From the NCBI RefSeq assembly GCF_011297335.1, contig NZ_JAAOTJ010000012.1:124001-188000 (forward strand): a stretch of DNA of 64,000 nucleotides. The letters are read 5' to 3'. Position numbers and translations under genes: made by a program. Below, in pieces: positions 25,455-33,830 of this stretch; positions within the stretch are counted from its first letter, which is position 1, and the number at the start of each line of letters is the position of its first letter. Source of the DNA: Catellatospora methionotrophica (lineage in GTDB: Bacteria > Actinomycetota > Actinomycetes > Mycobacteriales > Micromonosporaceae). The notes below the pieces were generated by a model, which saw nothing but the letters and a program-made list of their open reading frames with translations, ran no database searches and had not been told where the DNA came from.

Positions 25455-26024
25455 TCAGCGCCCGGGGCGCAGCCCTTCCCGGACGACCTCCAGCACGCGG
25501 GCGGGGGTGCTGTCACCGCCGTAGCGCTGCATGGCCTGGCAGCCGACCATCAGCGTCTTCACGTCGGCGACCGTGACGTCGGCGCGCACCGCGCCCGCGC
25601 CCTGCGCCCGTTCCAGCAGCTCGCGCATGGCGTCCATGAACGCCTGCTCGTGCCGGGGCATGACGGCCTCGATGTCGAAGCCCTCCCCGGCCAGCGCCTC
25701 GACCAGGCCCTTGTCGGTCGCCCCCGCGGTGGTCATCAGGTCGAAGAAGTCGAAGAACGCCTGGCCCGGTGCGGTGGTCGCGGCCAGTTCACGGGCCGTG
25801 TTCACCAGGTGCTCGACCCGGTCCACCACGATGGCCTGGTACAGCGCCTCCTTGGTGGGGAAGTGCCGGTAGACGGTGCCCGCGCCGACCCCGGCCCGCC
25901 GCGCGATCTCGTCGATGGGCACGCCGAGGCCCTCGGCCGCGAACACCTCGTACGCGGTCCGCAGCACCTTGTCGCGGTTGCGGCGGGCGTCGGCGCGCAG
26001 CGGCCGCCCCACGGTGCCGGTCAC
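25455..26024 (-). CDS. TetR-family repressor
   Basis: 189 residues. The N-terminal DNA-binding helices (ARRAGVGAGTVYRHFPTKEA, residues about 40-59) are typical TetR, followed by an alpha-helical ligand domain. The GTG 26024 is preceded by GGGAGAA. It is divergent from the SDR gene; the tandem repeats at 26065-26104 are the probable operators for both directions. The inducer is unknown. Confidence 0.9.
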   Translation of the reverse strand: MTGTVGRPLRADARRNRDKVLRTAYEVFAAEGLGVPIDEIARRAGVGAGTVYRHFPTKEALYQAIVVDRVEHLVNTARELAATTAPGQAFFDFFDLMTTAGATDKGLVEALAGEGFDIEAVMPRHEQAFMDAMRELLERAQGAGAVRADVTVADVKTLMVGCQAMQRYGGDSTPARVLEVVREGLRPGR

Positions 26025-26055
26025 GACTTCTCCCGGCGGGGGAGACGTGGGTCAC

Positions 26056-26110
26056 TGGCAAAGCGGGGCGCACGTTCCGTATAGTAAGTGGGGCGCACGT
26101 TCCGATTATA
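26056..26110. promoter_or_regulatory. Divergent TetR/SDR promoter with tandem operator repeats
   Basis: GGGGCGCACGTTCCG occurs twice, at 26065-26079 and 26090-26104, exactly 25 bases apart. For the plus strand, TGGCAA (26056-26061) and TATAGT (26080-26085) are 18 bases apart, with the first repeat in the spacer. For the minus strand, ATTATA at 26105-26110 reads TATAAT, with the second repeat directly downstream. Confidence 0.7.
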
Positions 26111-26129
26111 TGCACTCCGAGGAGACGCC

Positions 26130-27062
26130 ATGAACGCCACAGCCACCAGGCCGGGCCGCTGGACCGCCGCGGACGTGCCCGACCAGACCGGCCGCGTGGC
26201 CGTGATCACCGGGGCCAACACCGGCATCGGCTTCGAGGCCGCCAAGGTGCTCGCCGCCCGGGGCGCGACCGTGGTGCTGGCCTGCCGCAACCCCGACCGC
26301 GCCGGGGACGCGCTCGCCCGGCTCACCGCGTCGAACGCCGTCGCCCGCGTCGAGTTCCTGCGCCTGGACCTGACCTCGCTCGCCTCGGTCCGCGAGGCCG
26401 CCGCCGAGCTGCGCACCCGCCACTCCGCGATCGACCTGCTGATCAACAACGCGGGCGTGATGTGGACGCCGCGCAGCACCACCGCCGACGGCTTCGAGCT
26501 GCAGTTCGGCACCAACCACCTGGGCCACTTCGCGTTCACCGGACTGGTGCTCGACCGGTTGCTGCCGGTCGCCGGCTCCCGTGTGGTCACCGTCAGCAGC
26601 GTGGGTCACCGCACCGGGCGCATCGACTTCGACGACCTGCAGTCCGAGCGCAGGTACGGCCGCCACCGCGCCTACGGGGCCTCGAAGCTGGCCAACCTGA
26701 TGTTCACCTACGAGCTGCAGCGCCGCCTGGAAGTCGCGGGCGCCGACACCGTCGCGCTGGCCGCCCACCCCGGCGGCGCGGGCACCGAACTGGTGCGCAA
26801 CGCCCCGTCGCTGATCCGCCGCCTCTACCCGCTGTTCGAGCCGCTGGTCACGCAGAGCGCCGAGCGGGGCGCCCTGCCGACCCTGCGCGCGGCGACCGAC
26901 CCGGTCACGCGCGGCGGGGAATACTACGGACCGGACGGTATCGGCGAGGTCAAAGGCTTCCCCAAGCGCGTCGGCTCCTCCGCCCGCTCGCACGACAAGC
27001 TCGTCCAGCGCCGCCTGTGGGAGGAATCGCTCGAGCTCACCGGCGTCACCTTCCCCGTCTGA
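26130..27062 (+). CDS. Short-chain dehydrogenase/reductase
   Basis: 310 residues. The cofactor loop is TGANTGIG, the structural NAG is in LLINNAGVM, and the active-site Ser and Tyr/Lys are in VTVSSVGHR and RAYGASKLAN. The extended C terminus and the LQFGTNHLGHFAFT stretch place it with the retinol-dehydrogenase/protochlorophyllide-reductase-like SDRs. ATG 26130 follows GAGGAG. It lies 29 bases before the MBL-fold gene in the same direction, and both should be controlled by the divergent TetR repressor. Confidence 0.9.
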   Translation: MNATATRPGRWTAADVPDQTGRVAVITGANTGIGFEAAKVLAARGATVVLACRNPDRAGDALARLTASNAVARVEFLRLDLTSLASVREAAAELRTRHSAIDLLINNAGVMWTPRSTTADGFELQFGTNHLGHFAFTGLVLDRLLPVAGSRVVTVSSVGHRTGRIDFDDLQSERRYGRHRAYGASKLANLMFTYELQRRLEVAGADTVALAAHPGGAGTELVRNAPSLIRRLYPLFEPLVTQSAERGALPTLRAATDPVTRGGEYYGPDGIGEVKGFPKRVGSSARSHDKLVQRRLWEESLELTGVTFPV

Positions 27063-27091
27063 CCGACCCACCGACCACTAAGGACACACCG

Positions 27092-28129
27092 ATGCCGGCC
27101 ATCCTCGCCGCGCTGGGCGCGACCCCCAGCGGAGCCCGCGCCGAGCGGGTACGCCAGTCGCCGCACTTTCGCGACGGCTCCTTCCAGAACAGCACGCCCA
27201 CCCGCACCATGGTCGGCGGCGAGAGCCGCCCCAGCGTGCGCGAGTTCCTGACCGGCGGTGAGCGCCGCCGCCCGAGCGCCCCGGTGCCCCTGGTCACCGC
27301 CGAGCCGTCGACCTCCGCCGACGGGCTGCACCTGACCTGGTACGGCCACGCCACGGTGCTGGTGGAGATCGAGGGCGCGCGGGTGCTGCTCGATCCGGTG
27401 TGGAGCGACCGGTGCTCGCCGACCCCGGGCATCGGCCCCAAGCGCCTGCACCCGATGCCGGTGGCGCTGGCCGACCTGCCGCGCGTCGACGCGATCGTCA
27501 TCTCGCACGACCATTACGACCACCTCGACATGCCCACGATCCAGGCGCTGACCCGCAGCCAGCAGGCCCCGTTCCTGGTGCCGCTGGGCGTCGGCGCGCA
27601 CCTGGAGCGCTGGGGCGTGCCCGACCACCGGATCATCGAGCTGGACTGGGAGGAGAGCGCCGACGTCGCCGGGCTGACCCTGACCGCGACCGAGGCCCGC
27701 CACTTCTCCGGCCGCACCCTGCGCCGCAACGGCACCCTGTGGAGTTCCTGGGTGATCGCGGGCGAGCAGCGCCGCGTCTTCTACACCGGCGACTCCGGCT
27801 ACTTCGAGGGCTACGCCGCCATCGGCGAGCGGCACGGCCCGTTCGACGCGACGCTGATGCAGATCGGCGCGTACGACAAGGGCTGGCCCGAGATCCACAT
27901 GTTCCCCGAGGAGGCCGTCGCCGCCCACCTCGACCTGCGCGGCGACCTGCTCATCCCGGTCCACTGGGCCACCTTCAACCTGGCCCTGCACCCGTGGGCC
28001 GAGCCCGTCGAGCGCCTCTGGGCCGAAGCCAAGGCCCGCGACGTCAACCTCGCCATTCCGCGCCCCGGCGAACGCGTCGACGCGACCGCCCCACCGGCCC
28101 TCGACCCGTGGTGGCAGGCATTGTCCTGA
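27092..28129 (+). CDS. Metallo-beta-lactamase-fold hydrolase (NAPE-PLD/UlaG-like)
   Basis: 345 residues. The metal-binding motif SHDHYDHLD and further ligands in the FYTGDSGYFEGY and IPVHWATFNLALHPW segments place it with the N-acyl-phosphatidylethanolamine phospholipase D-like MBL proteins. The N-terminal region (HFRDGSFQNSTPT, then GHATVLVEIEGARVLLDPVW) is family-typical. It probably hydrolyses a phosphodiester or lactone near the membrane. AAGGA precedes the ATG. It forms a two-gene unit with the SDR and is followed by a hairpin. Confidence 0.85.
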   Translation: MPAILAALGATPSGARAERVRQSPHFRDGSFQNSTPTRTMVGGESRPSVREFLTGGERRRPSAPVPLVTAEPSTSADGLHLTWYGHATVLVEIEGARVLLDPVWSDRCSPTPGIGPKRLHPMPVALADLPRVDAIVISHDHYDHLDMPTIQALTRSQQAPFLVPLGVGAHLERWGVPDHRIIELDWEESADVAGLTLTATEARHFSGRTLRRNGTLWSSWVIAGEQRRVFYTGDSGYFEGYAAIGERHGPFDATLMQIGAYDKGWPEIHMFPEEAVAAHLDLRGDLLIPVHWATFNLALHPWAEPVERLWAEAKARDVNLAIPRPGERVDATAPPALDPWWQALS

Positions 28130-28150
28130 CGGCAGGCCACATGCGCGATC

Positions 28151-28194
28151 CGGACCGGGTGGCGAGACGGACATCCGTCGCGCCGCCCGGTCCG
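28151..28194. terminator. Hairpin terminator
   Basis: Arms 28151-28171 and 28174-28194 pair over 21 positions with one G-U-type and one true mismatch. It separates the convergent MBL-fold and ABC permease genes. Confidence 0.6.
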
Positions 28195-28257
28195 CTGTTC
28201 AGCTGCCGCGAAGGCTCCCGGTGACGTGCGCCGCGCAGCACGCTCAGGGGGCCCGCG

Positions 28258-29223
28258 TCACTGTCGTCTGCGCAGCGTCCATGAGAAGGCGACCGCGCCG
28301 AGCAGCGCCGTCGAGACGGCCAGGATCGCCGCCTGCGTCCACTGGAACCGCCAGAAGCGGCTGGCCGGGTGGTACTCCACCGTCGCGAGGTACCCCTGCC
28401 CGGCCAGGCAGCTGTCCCGCTTGCGCTGCCCGGCCTCGGTGTCGGCCTCGCCGGGCGCGGGCGGGCACAGCGCCGACGGCGGGTCGGCGATCTCCCGGCC
28501 TGACGTGTCGGTCCACACGTTGCCGGTCAGGATCGCGCCCTGGTCGAGGATCGCCTGGTACTCGGTGTAGGACGCGCGCAGCGGCTCGGCGTAGGCGTCG
28601 CGGGCGAAGACCATGACCGGGAACACCAGCGCGATGACCGCGAACGTCACCGCCATCGCGGCCAGGGTCCGCCGCACGATCGTGCTGACCGCGACGCCCA
28701 GGGTGAACGCGAACAGCCACCAGGCCGCTGCCGCGACGCCGACCAGGTTGAACAGGCCCGCGTTGGAGAACGCCGGGCCGACGACGTCGTCGAAGACCGA
28801 CAGCCAGGCCCCGACCATCGCCGACAGCGCCAGTCCGGCCGCCACCACCAGCACGGCGAGCAGGCCCACCTTGACGCCGAGCCACCGGCGCACCGAGACC
28901 GACTGGGTCCAGGCCAGCTTGTTCGTGCCGCGCTCGAATTCGCGGCCGATCAGCGGGGCTCCCCAGAACGCGCCGACCAGCGCCGGGCCGAGCAGCGGCA
29001 GGATGCCGAGCACCGCCTGGTACACGAGCCCGTAGCGCTGGGTCAGCGCGGCGTTGACCGCGCGGCACTGCTCGGCCGGACCGGGGCAGCCCGCGACGAC
29101 GTGCTCGGCCAGGTAGCGGGTCGCGTCCAGCGCCGAGGCCAGCAGCAGCGCGCCCAGCACCACCAGTAGACCGGTGGTGGCCAGCACCTGGGCACGATGT
29201 TGACGCCAGGTCAACCAGTACAT
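28258..29223 (-). CDS. ABC-2-type transporter permease
   Basis: 321 residues. It begins with one membrane segment after MYWLTWRQHRAQVLATTGLL, then a large outside loop with a CPGPAEQC cysteine pair and about five further helices. No ATPase motif. It is the last gene of a GntR-ATPase-permease operon, the arrangement of YtrA-type systems that respond to cell-wall-active compounds. What it moves is unknown. Confidence 0.85.
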   Translation of the reverse strand: MYWLTWRQHRAQVLATTGLLVVLGALLLASALDATRYLAEHVVAGCPGPAEQCRAVNAALTQRYGLVYQAVLGILPLLGPALVGAFWGAPLIGREFERGTNKLAWTQSVSVRRWLGVKVGLLAVLVVAAGLALSAMVGAWLSVFDDVVGPAFSNAGLFNLVGVAAAAWWLFAFTLGVAVSTIVRRTLAAMAVTFAVIALVFPVMVFARDAYAEPLRASYTEYQAILDQGAILTGNVWTDTSGREIADPPSALCPPAPGEADTEAGQRKRDSCLAGQGYLATVEYHPASRFWRFQWTQAAILAVSTALLGAVAFSWTLRRRQ

Positions 29224-29232
29224 GGTGTCCTC

Positions 29233-30150
29233 TCAGTTCTGGCACATGGCCGGTTGCAGCGCCGTGGCGGCGGGGTCGCGAAGGTAGGTCAGGACTAGTT
29301 CCTCCAGCTCGACCGGGCGGGTGGTCCAGTCCGGACCGGCTGCCGGTGCGGATCCGCGCACCAGCAGGCTGGCCTGCCGGCCGACGGTGTGCCGGGTCAC
29401 CACCTGCTGCTCGGCCGCCACCGCGTCGGCCCCGTCGGCCGGTCCGACGAGCAGGTGGTGGCTCGCCAGCAGCTCGTCGATGTCGCCGCTGACCTGCAGG
29501 CGGCCGCGGTTGAGCACGACCAGCCAGTCGCACGTGTCCGCCAGGTCGGGCACCACGTGCGAGGACAGCAGGACGGTCAGGCCCGTCTCGGCGACGGCGG
29601 CCATCAGGTGCCGGGTGACGTCGTGGCGGGCGAGCGGGTCCAGGTCGGCGAGCGGCTCGTCCAGTACCAGCAGGCTTGGTTGCTTGGCCAGGGCGAGGGT
29701 CAGCGCGACCTGGGTCTGCTGGCCGCCCGACAGCCTGCCGACCTTGCGGTCCAGCGGGATCTCCAGCTCGTCCAGCCGCTGCCGGGCCAGCTCACCGTTC
29801 CAGCGGGGGTTGAGGTCGCGCCCGAACCGCAGCATCTCCCGGACCCGGAAGTTGCGGTAGAGCGGCTTGTCCTGGGCCAGGAACGCCACGCTGGTCAGCG
29901 CCTGCGCGTCGCGCCCGACGGTGTCGCCGAACACGGCGATCTCGCCGGAGGTCGGCTCCAGCAGCCCCACGACCAGGTGCAGGAACGTCGTCTTGCCCGA
30001 ACCGTTCGGGCCGACCAGGGCCGCGACCCGTCCCGCCGGGATGGTGAGCGTGCAGTCGAGCAGGGCCTGGTTGCTGCCGTACCGCTTGCTCAGGTTCACG
30101 GCCTCCAGAGCGGCCGGCCCGAGGCCGGAGGCGTTCGTTCGTGCTGTCAT
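29233..30150 (-). CDS. ABC transporter ATP-binding protein
   Basis: 305 residues with Walker A GPNGSGKTT, signature LSGGQQTQ, Walker B LLVLDEPLADLD and the switch His in LLSSHVVPDL. The C-terminal extension of about 70 residues is common in exporters of the CcmA/YtrB type. It overlaps the upstream GntR gene by four bases (ATGA) and is followed by the permease. Confidence 0.92.
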   Translation of the reverse strand: MTARTNASGLGPAALEAVNLSKRYGSNQALLDCTLTIPAGRVAALVGPNGSGKTTFLHLVVGLLEPTSGEIAVFGDTVGRDAQALTSVAFLAQDKPLYRNFRVREMLRFGRDLNPRWNGELARQRLDELEIPLDRKVGRLSGGQQTQVALTLALAKQPSLLVLDEPLADLDPLARHDVTRHLMAAVAETGLTVLLSSHVVPDLADTCDWLVVLNRGRLQVSGDIDELLASHHLLVGPADGADAVAAEQQVVTRHTVGRQASLLVRGSAPAAGPDWTTRPVELEELVLTYLRDPAATALQPAMCQN

Positions 30151-30539
30151 GTGCTGTCCTCTCGAAACACCTCATTGAGTACGGCGGCGAAGAGCGCCTT
30201 CACGTCCTCGCGGTCCAGCCCCGCCGCCCGGCCTGCCTGCACGACCCGGTCCAGCTCCCGCCGGGTCTCGTCCTGGGCGGCGACGGTGGCGACGCCGAGG
30301 GTGCCCTGGACGAAAGTGCCCAGGCCGGGCCGGCCGACCGCGAGGCCCTGGCGTTCGAGGTCGCGGTAGGCCTTCAGGACGGTGTTCGGGTTGATGGCGA
30401 GCCGGTCGACCACCTCCCGGGCGGTCGGCAGCTGGTCGCCCGGTTGCAGCACGCCGAGCCGGATCGCGTGCTTGACCTGCTGCACGATCTGCAGGTAGCT
30501 GGCGATGCCGGACGCGCGGTCCAGATGAAACTCGATCAG
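30147..30539 (-). CDS. GntR-family regulator (YtrA type) with a CTG start
   Basis: 130 residues. The DNA-binding part is GVLQPGDQLPTAREVVDRLA and NPNTVLKAYRDLERQGL. The usual YtrA N terminus, IEFHLDRASGIASYLQIVQQ, is encoded upstream of the first ATG/GTG. The only start that gives this conserved sequence is CTG 30539, with GAGG five bases before it and an in-frame stop 12 bases upstream. ATT is the only other candidate. The GTG at 30485 would delete the first 18 conserved residues. It is the first gene of the ABC operon and has a palindromic operator in its leader. Confidence 0.88.
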   Translation of the reverse strand: MIEFHLDRASGIASYLQIVQQVKHAIRLGVLQPGDQLPTAREVVDRLAINPNTVLKAYRDLERQGLAVGRPGLGTFVQGTLGVATVAAQDETRRELDRVVQAGRAAGLDREDVKALFAAVLNEVFREDST

Positions 30540-30552
30540 GGCATCCTCAATT

Positions 30553-30599
30553 CACTACTTAATTAGTGTAAGCATTAACTCTCGATCGTCCGTTGTCAA
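30553..30599 (-). promoter_or_regulatory. GntR operon promoter and operator
   Basis: On the minus strand TTGACA (30599-30594) and AATGCT (30576-30571) are 17 bases apart. The near-palindrome CACTACTTAATTAGTG (30553-30568) lies right after them, over the expected transcription start, so a bound GntR protein would block the whole operon. Confidence 0.65.
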
Positions 30600-30652
30600 G
30601 CAGTGGCCCCACTCCGGTACGTTGACGGCGACGACCGGCAGGGGAGGCGGCT

Positions 30653-31900
30653 CTGGCAGCGACCGAGACGACGCCGGTACATGGCCTGTGGCCGCTGCTG
30701 GTGGCGCAGACACTGTCCGCGCTCGGCGACTCCTTCTCGTACGTCGCGATCCCGCTGCTCGTCCTGCACACCACCGGTTCCGTCGCGCAGATGGGCGTGG
30801 TCACCGCGCTCGGCGGCGCGGCGTCGCTGGTCACCGGCCTGTTCGCGGGCGTCGTCGTGGACCGGTTCGACCGCAGGCGGCTGCTGGTCGGCTGCGACCT
30901 GGCCAGACTCCTGCTGTACGCGAGCATCCCGCTGGCCTGGCTCGCCGGTCCCCAGGTCTGGCTGCTCTACCTGGTCCTGCCGCTGGCCAGTGCGTGCGGC
31001 ATGGTGTTCCGGGTGGCGCACGTGACCGTCGTGCCGAGCCTGGTGCCCGCCGACCAGATCACCCGCGCCAACAGCCGCCTGTTCGCGGCGTCGTCGACCG
31101 CATACCTCGTCGGCCCGGCCCTGGCCGGTCTGCTGTCCGGGCGGTTCGGCCCGACGACGGCCATCGCGCTCGACGCCTCGACGTTCGCCGTCTCCGCAGC
31201 GGTGCTGGTCCTGCTCCGGCTGCGGCCGGCCGAGCACCCCACCGACGGCGAGCGGCCGATCGACGTGCTGCTCGCCGGGGTCCGGTTCATCGCCCGGCAC
31301 CCGGTCCTGCGGCCGCTGACGGTGCTGCTGACCATCCTGAGCAGCCTCACCTTCGGGCTCACCGACGTGGTGATCTACCGGCTGAAACACGACCTCGGCC
31401 AGAGCGACGGCACCGTCGGCTACGTGCTCGCGGTCGGCATCGTGGGCACGCTGCTCGGCTCGGTCGCGGTGGCCCGGCTGCGGCGGCGGTACGGCTTCGC
31501 GCCGACGTGGACCGCCGCCTGGGCCCTGTGCGGCGTCGCCATGGCCGCGATCGGGCTGGCCCGGCCGGTGCCGCTGGTCGCCGCCGCCGCGACCGCCGTG
31601 CTGGGCTGCACCGCCGTCGCGGGCATCGTCTCGATGTCACTGCGCCAGGAGGTGACCCCCGCACCGCTGCTCGGCCGCGTCACCTCGGCATTCTGGACCC
31701 TGCACTCGGCCCTGACTCCACTGGGCGCGGCCGCGCTGACGGCGGCGGCCGCAGGCTACGGCTCGGCGGCGACCCTGATCGCGGCCGGTGCCCTGTGCAC
31801 GGCCACGGCGGCGACCGCGCTGTTCACACCCCTGTTCCCGCGTCGGCAGCCGAACCCGGCTCCGGCGTCGGGTAGTCCGGCGCGGGCGTCGGCCGAATAG
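30653..31900 (+). CDS. MFS transporter with a probable CTG start
   Basis: 415 residues with about 12 membrane helices and the inter-domain loops VVVDRFDRRRLLVGCDLARL and VVPSLVPADQITRANS, typical of the MFS_3/enterobactin-exporter-like drug and siderophore pumps. The conserved N terminus before helix 1 (TETTPVHGLWPLLVAQTLSA) starts only if CTG 30653 is used. It has a full GGGGAGG five bases upstream and an in-frame TGA shortly before. GTG 30701 would begin inside helix 1. The gene faces the GntR operon across 113 bases. Confidence 0.85.
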   Translation: MAATETTPVHGLWPLLVAQTLSALGDSFSYVAIPLLVLHTTGSVAQMGVVTALGGAASLVTGLFAGVVVDRFDRRRLLVGCDLARLLLYASIPLAWLAGPQVWLLYLVLPLASACGMVFRVAHVTVVPSLVPADQITRANSRLFAASSTAYLVGPALAGLLSGRFGPTTAIALDASTFAVSAAVLVLLRLRPAEHPTDGERPIDVLLAGVRFIARHPVLRPLTVLLTILSSLTFGLTDVVIYRLKHDLGQSDGTVGYVLAVGIVGTLLGSVAVARLRRRYGFAPTWTAAWALCGVAMAAIGLARPVPLVAAAATAVLGCTAVAGIVSMSLRQEVTPAPLLGRVTSAFWTLHSALTPLGAAALTAAAAGYGSAATLIAAGALCTATAATALFTPLFPRRQPNPAPASGSPARASAE

Positions 31901-31981
31901 TCCACTCCGCATCCTGAGTTACCGGCTGTCGTGGCCGGGGAACGCTTCTCGGCGTTCTTCGCGCCGGACGGGAGTCGGCGG

Positions 31982-32503
31982 TCACCGGGCGCGCGCGGAC
32001 TTGTGCCAGTACTCCGCGTGCTCGGTCGTCATGCGCGTCACGCGGTCAGGGGCGGGCGGTGCCGGCCAGAACTGGAGCAGGTAGTGGTCCCAGGGCGGCT
32101 GGCCCTCCTGCGGCACACCGCCCTGGTGGCCCTCTGTCATGCCGCGAGCGCTGTACCGGACCCGGTAGTCGCCGTCCGGCAGATCGAGCGGATACCGGTC
32201 GCCGCAGCACTCGACCAGTTCCAGACCGTCGCTGTCCGTCGTGAAGGAGACCTCGACGGCGTCCTCCCAGACGCCCGGCAGCGTCGGGCGGTCGCGGTGC
32301 AGCTCGACGGTGAACCCGATGCGGCCGGTGTGGGTGCCGGTGAACATGAGCAGCGTGCCGGGTATGCCCGCCCCGCACAGCCCGTTGACCTGCCCGAGGA
32401 AAGCGCCGTTCACGTCGCCTTCGATGGTGGCTTCACTGCTCTCGACGTAGATCTGGTGGTAGGAGACATGCACTTCCTGATGCAGCAGCACCTTGACGGA
32501 CAC
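31982..32503 (-). CDS. Conserved hypothetical protein (173 aa)
   Basis: Starts at GTG 32503 with GAGGGGG just upstream. It is soluble and beta-rich, with VSYHQIYVESSEATIEGDVN near the start, paired cysteines in VECCGDRYPLDLP and a stretch DHYLLQFWPAPPAPDRV. I do not recognise the function. Similar immunity-like or toxin-neighbour proteins exist in actinomycetes, but nothing nearby confirms that. It converges on the MFS gene. Confidence 0.6.
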   Translation of the reverse strand: MSVKVLLHQEVHVSYHQIYVESSEATIEGDVNGAFLGQVNGLCGAGIPGTLLMFTGTHTGRIGFTVELHRDRPTLPGVWEDAVEVSFTTDSDGLELVECCGDRYPLDLPDGDYRVRYSARGMTEGHQGGVPQEGQPPWDHYLLQFWPAPPAPDRVTRMTTEHAEYWHKSARAR

Positions 32504-32512
32504 CGGACCCCC

Positions 32513-32762
32513 TCGTGATCGACTACGGGCAAGTCTGCCAGCTCGGCACGACATCCGTGACCACTGGTTCGACAGCTCACGAAGGGTCTCCTTCCTGGTC
32601 TGTGACGCTAGGAGGAGTCTCCGGCCTGCGGAGCCGGGTGGCGATCACGGTCGCCGAACCGGCGGCCAGCGCGGGCAGGGCGACCGCGAGCACGGCCCCG
32701 AGCCGACAGGGCGTCGCCGCACGCGCTGGCGGCGGCGACCGCGCCCGCGACGGCGTACGAGC
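32513..32762 (-). pseudogene. Possible fragment of a membrane protein gene
   Basis: On the minus strand this stretch reads GAVLAVALPALAAGSATVIA then TRLRRPE, a membrane-helix-like piece with no start, no ribosome site and no continuation. A neighbouring frame gives further Ala-rich sequence. It looks like the remnant of an MFS-type gene but the evidence is thin. Otherwise the 322-base gap 32504-32825 holds only the hairpin at 32763-32790. Confidence 0.3.
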
Positions 32763-32790
32763 CGGCGGCCTGACCGCGATCAGGCCGCCG
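32763..32790. terminator. Hairpin terminator
   Basis: Arms CGGCGGCCTGA (32763-32773) and TCAGGCCGCCG (32780-32790) pair perfectly around a six-base loop, downstream of the minus-strand gene ending at 32826. Confidence 0.7.
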
Positions 32791-32825
32791 GTGTGGTCAC
32801 CTCAAAGGCCGCCGACGTGCCGCGC

Positions 32826-33830
32826 TCATCTGGTGACCAGGTAGTAGGCGACGGCCACGGCAGGATCCTCAGGACGGCGGTCGAAAATCACCTTCCGCGT
32901 GGCGGCGCGCTTCGCCGTGACCGTGATCGTGATCGGCGAGGGCCGCTCGGAGCAGCGAACCGTCCTGGTGCTGCCAGCCTCACCCACCCTGAGCGTCGCC
33001 TTGATCGTGCCGGTCCCGGCGCAGGTCAAGGTCAGCACGTAGATGCCGGCCTTGGCGTCTGGGTCCGTGTCGATCTCCGTCCGGTCGATGACCATGCTGA
33101 CGCCGCCCACGTGATCGCCGCTGGGTCGCGCCAGCGCGTAGTCCGCGATGGCCATCAAGGGGTCGGTGACCATCGCTGCGAACCCGGCGCGAGAGCGTGC
33201 CAGGCCGTCGCCGGTAACCGACAGCGTGATCAGCCCCGGTGCCCGGAGCTGTACCTCGGCACGTGCCGCGGGGGAGTCGACATTGCCGTCGGCGGGCGGA
33301 TCGGTGCACGGGGCGTCCATGGTGCCCTCGTCGTCATCGGTCCGCCAGTCCACGGTGATCCTGCCGACTCCCCGGCAGACGGCGACCAGGGTGTATCTGC
33401 CCGCAGGCAGGGGCTGCGCGGCAGTGCCGAGCAGGTGGGTGGACCCCCCGGCGGCGGCGTCCACCGGTCCGAACGCGACCCCTCGGCGCAGCCGCTCGGG
33501 CGTGAAACCCAGGCGATCCAGCGCCTTCACGCCGAGCTGCCGCAACTGGTCCGCGTTCAGCGCCGGCCCGGCGAACACCGTGGGAGACGGGCTCGCGGAC
33601 GGCACGGCCGGCTGGACCGGCGCGGGCGCGCCCAGCAGCGTAGCCGAGTAGCCGCCCACCGCCAGGACGAGGGCGGTCAGGGCCGCGACGGCTGAGACGC
33701 GAGCGGTCCGTCGCCGCCGCACGGTACGGCGCGCGACCGGCACCCCCGGCACGACGATCTCGTCCGGCGCCTGCATCCGGAACTGGAAGAAGGCCTCGGC
33801 CAGCGGTTCGTGCTCCATCTGCTCAGGCAT
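32826..33830 (-). CDS. Single-pass membrane protein, probable partner of the SigE-type sigma factor
   Basis: 334 residues. A cytoplasmic head of about 45 residues (ending RRRRTARVSAV) precedes one membrane helix (AALTALVLAVGGYSATLLGA). A large outside region follows, with a Pro/Ser linker and two similar beta domains (YTLVAVCRGVGRITVDW and YVLTLTCAGTGTIKATLRV), each with a Cys pair. Its start overlaps the sigma gene by eight bases. In this family arrangement the second gene usually encodes a sensor or anti-sigma factor; I see no clear zinc-binding anti-sigma motif, so the role is inferred from position. Confidence 0.7.
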   Translation of the reverse strand: MPEQMEHEPLAEAFFQFRMQAPDEIVVPGVPVARRTVRRRRTARVSAVAALTALVLAVGGYSATLLGAPAPVQPAVPSASPSPTVFAGPALNADQLRQLGVKALDRLGFTPERLRRGVAFGPVDAAAGGSTHLLGTAAQPLPAGRYTLVAVCRGVGRITVDWRTDDDEGTMDAPCTDPPADGNVDSPAARAEVQLRAPGLITLSVTGDGLARSRAGFAAMVTDPLMAIADYALARPSGDHVGGVSMVIDRTEIDTDPDAKAGIYVLTLTCAGTGTIKATLRVGEAGSTRTVRCSERPSPITITVTAKRAATRKVIFDRRPEDPAVAVAYYLVTR

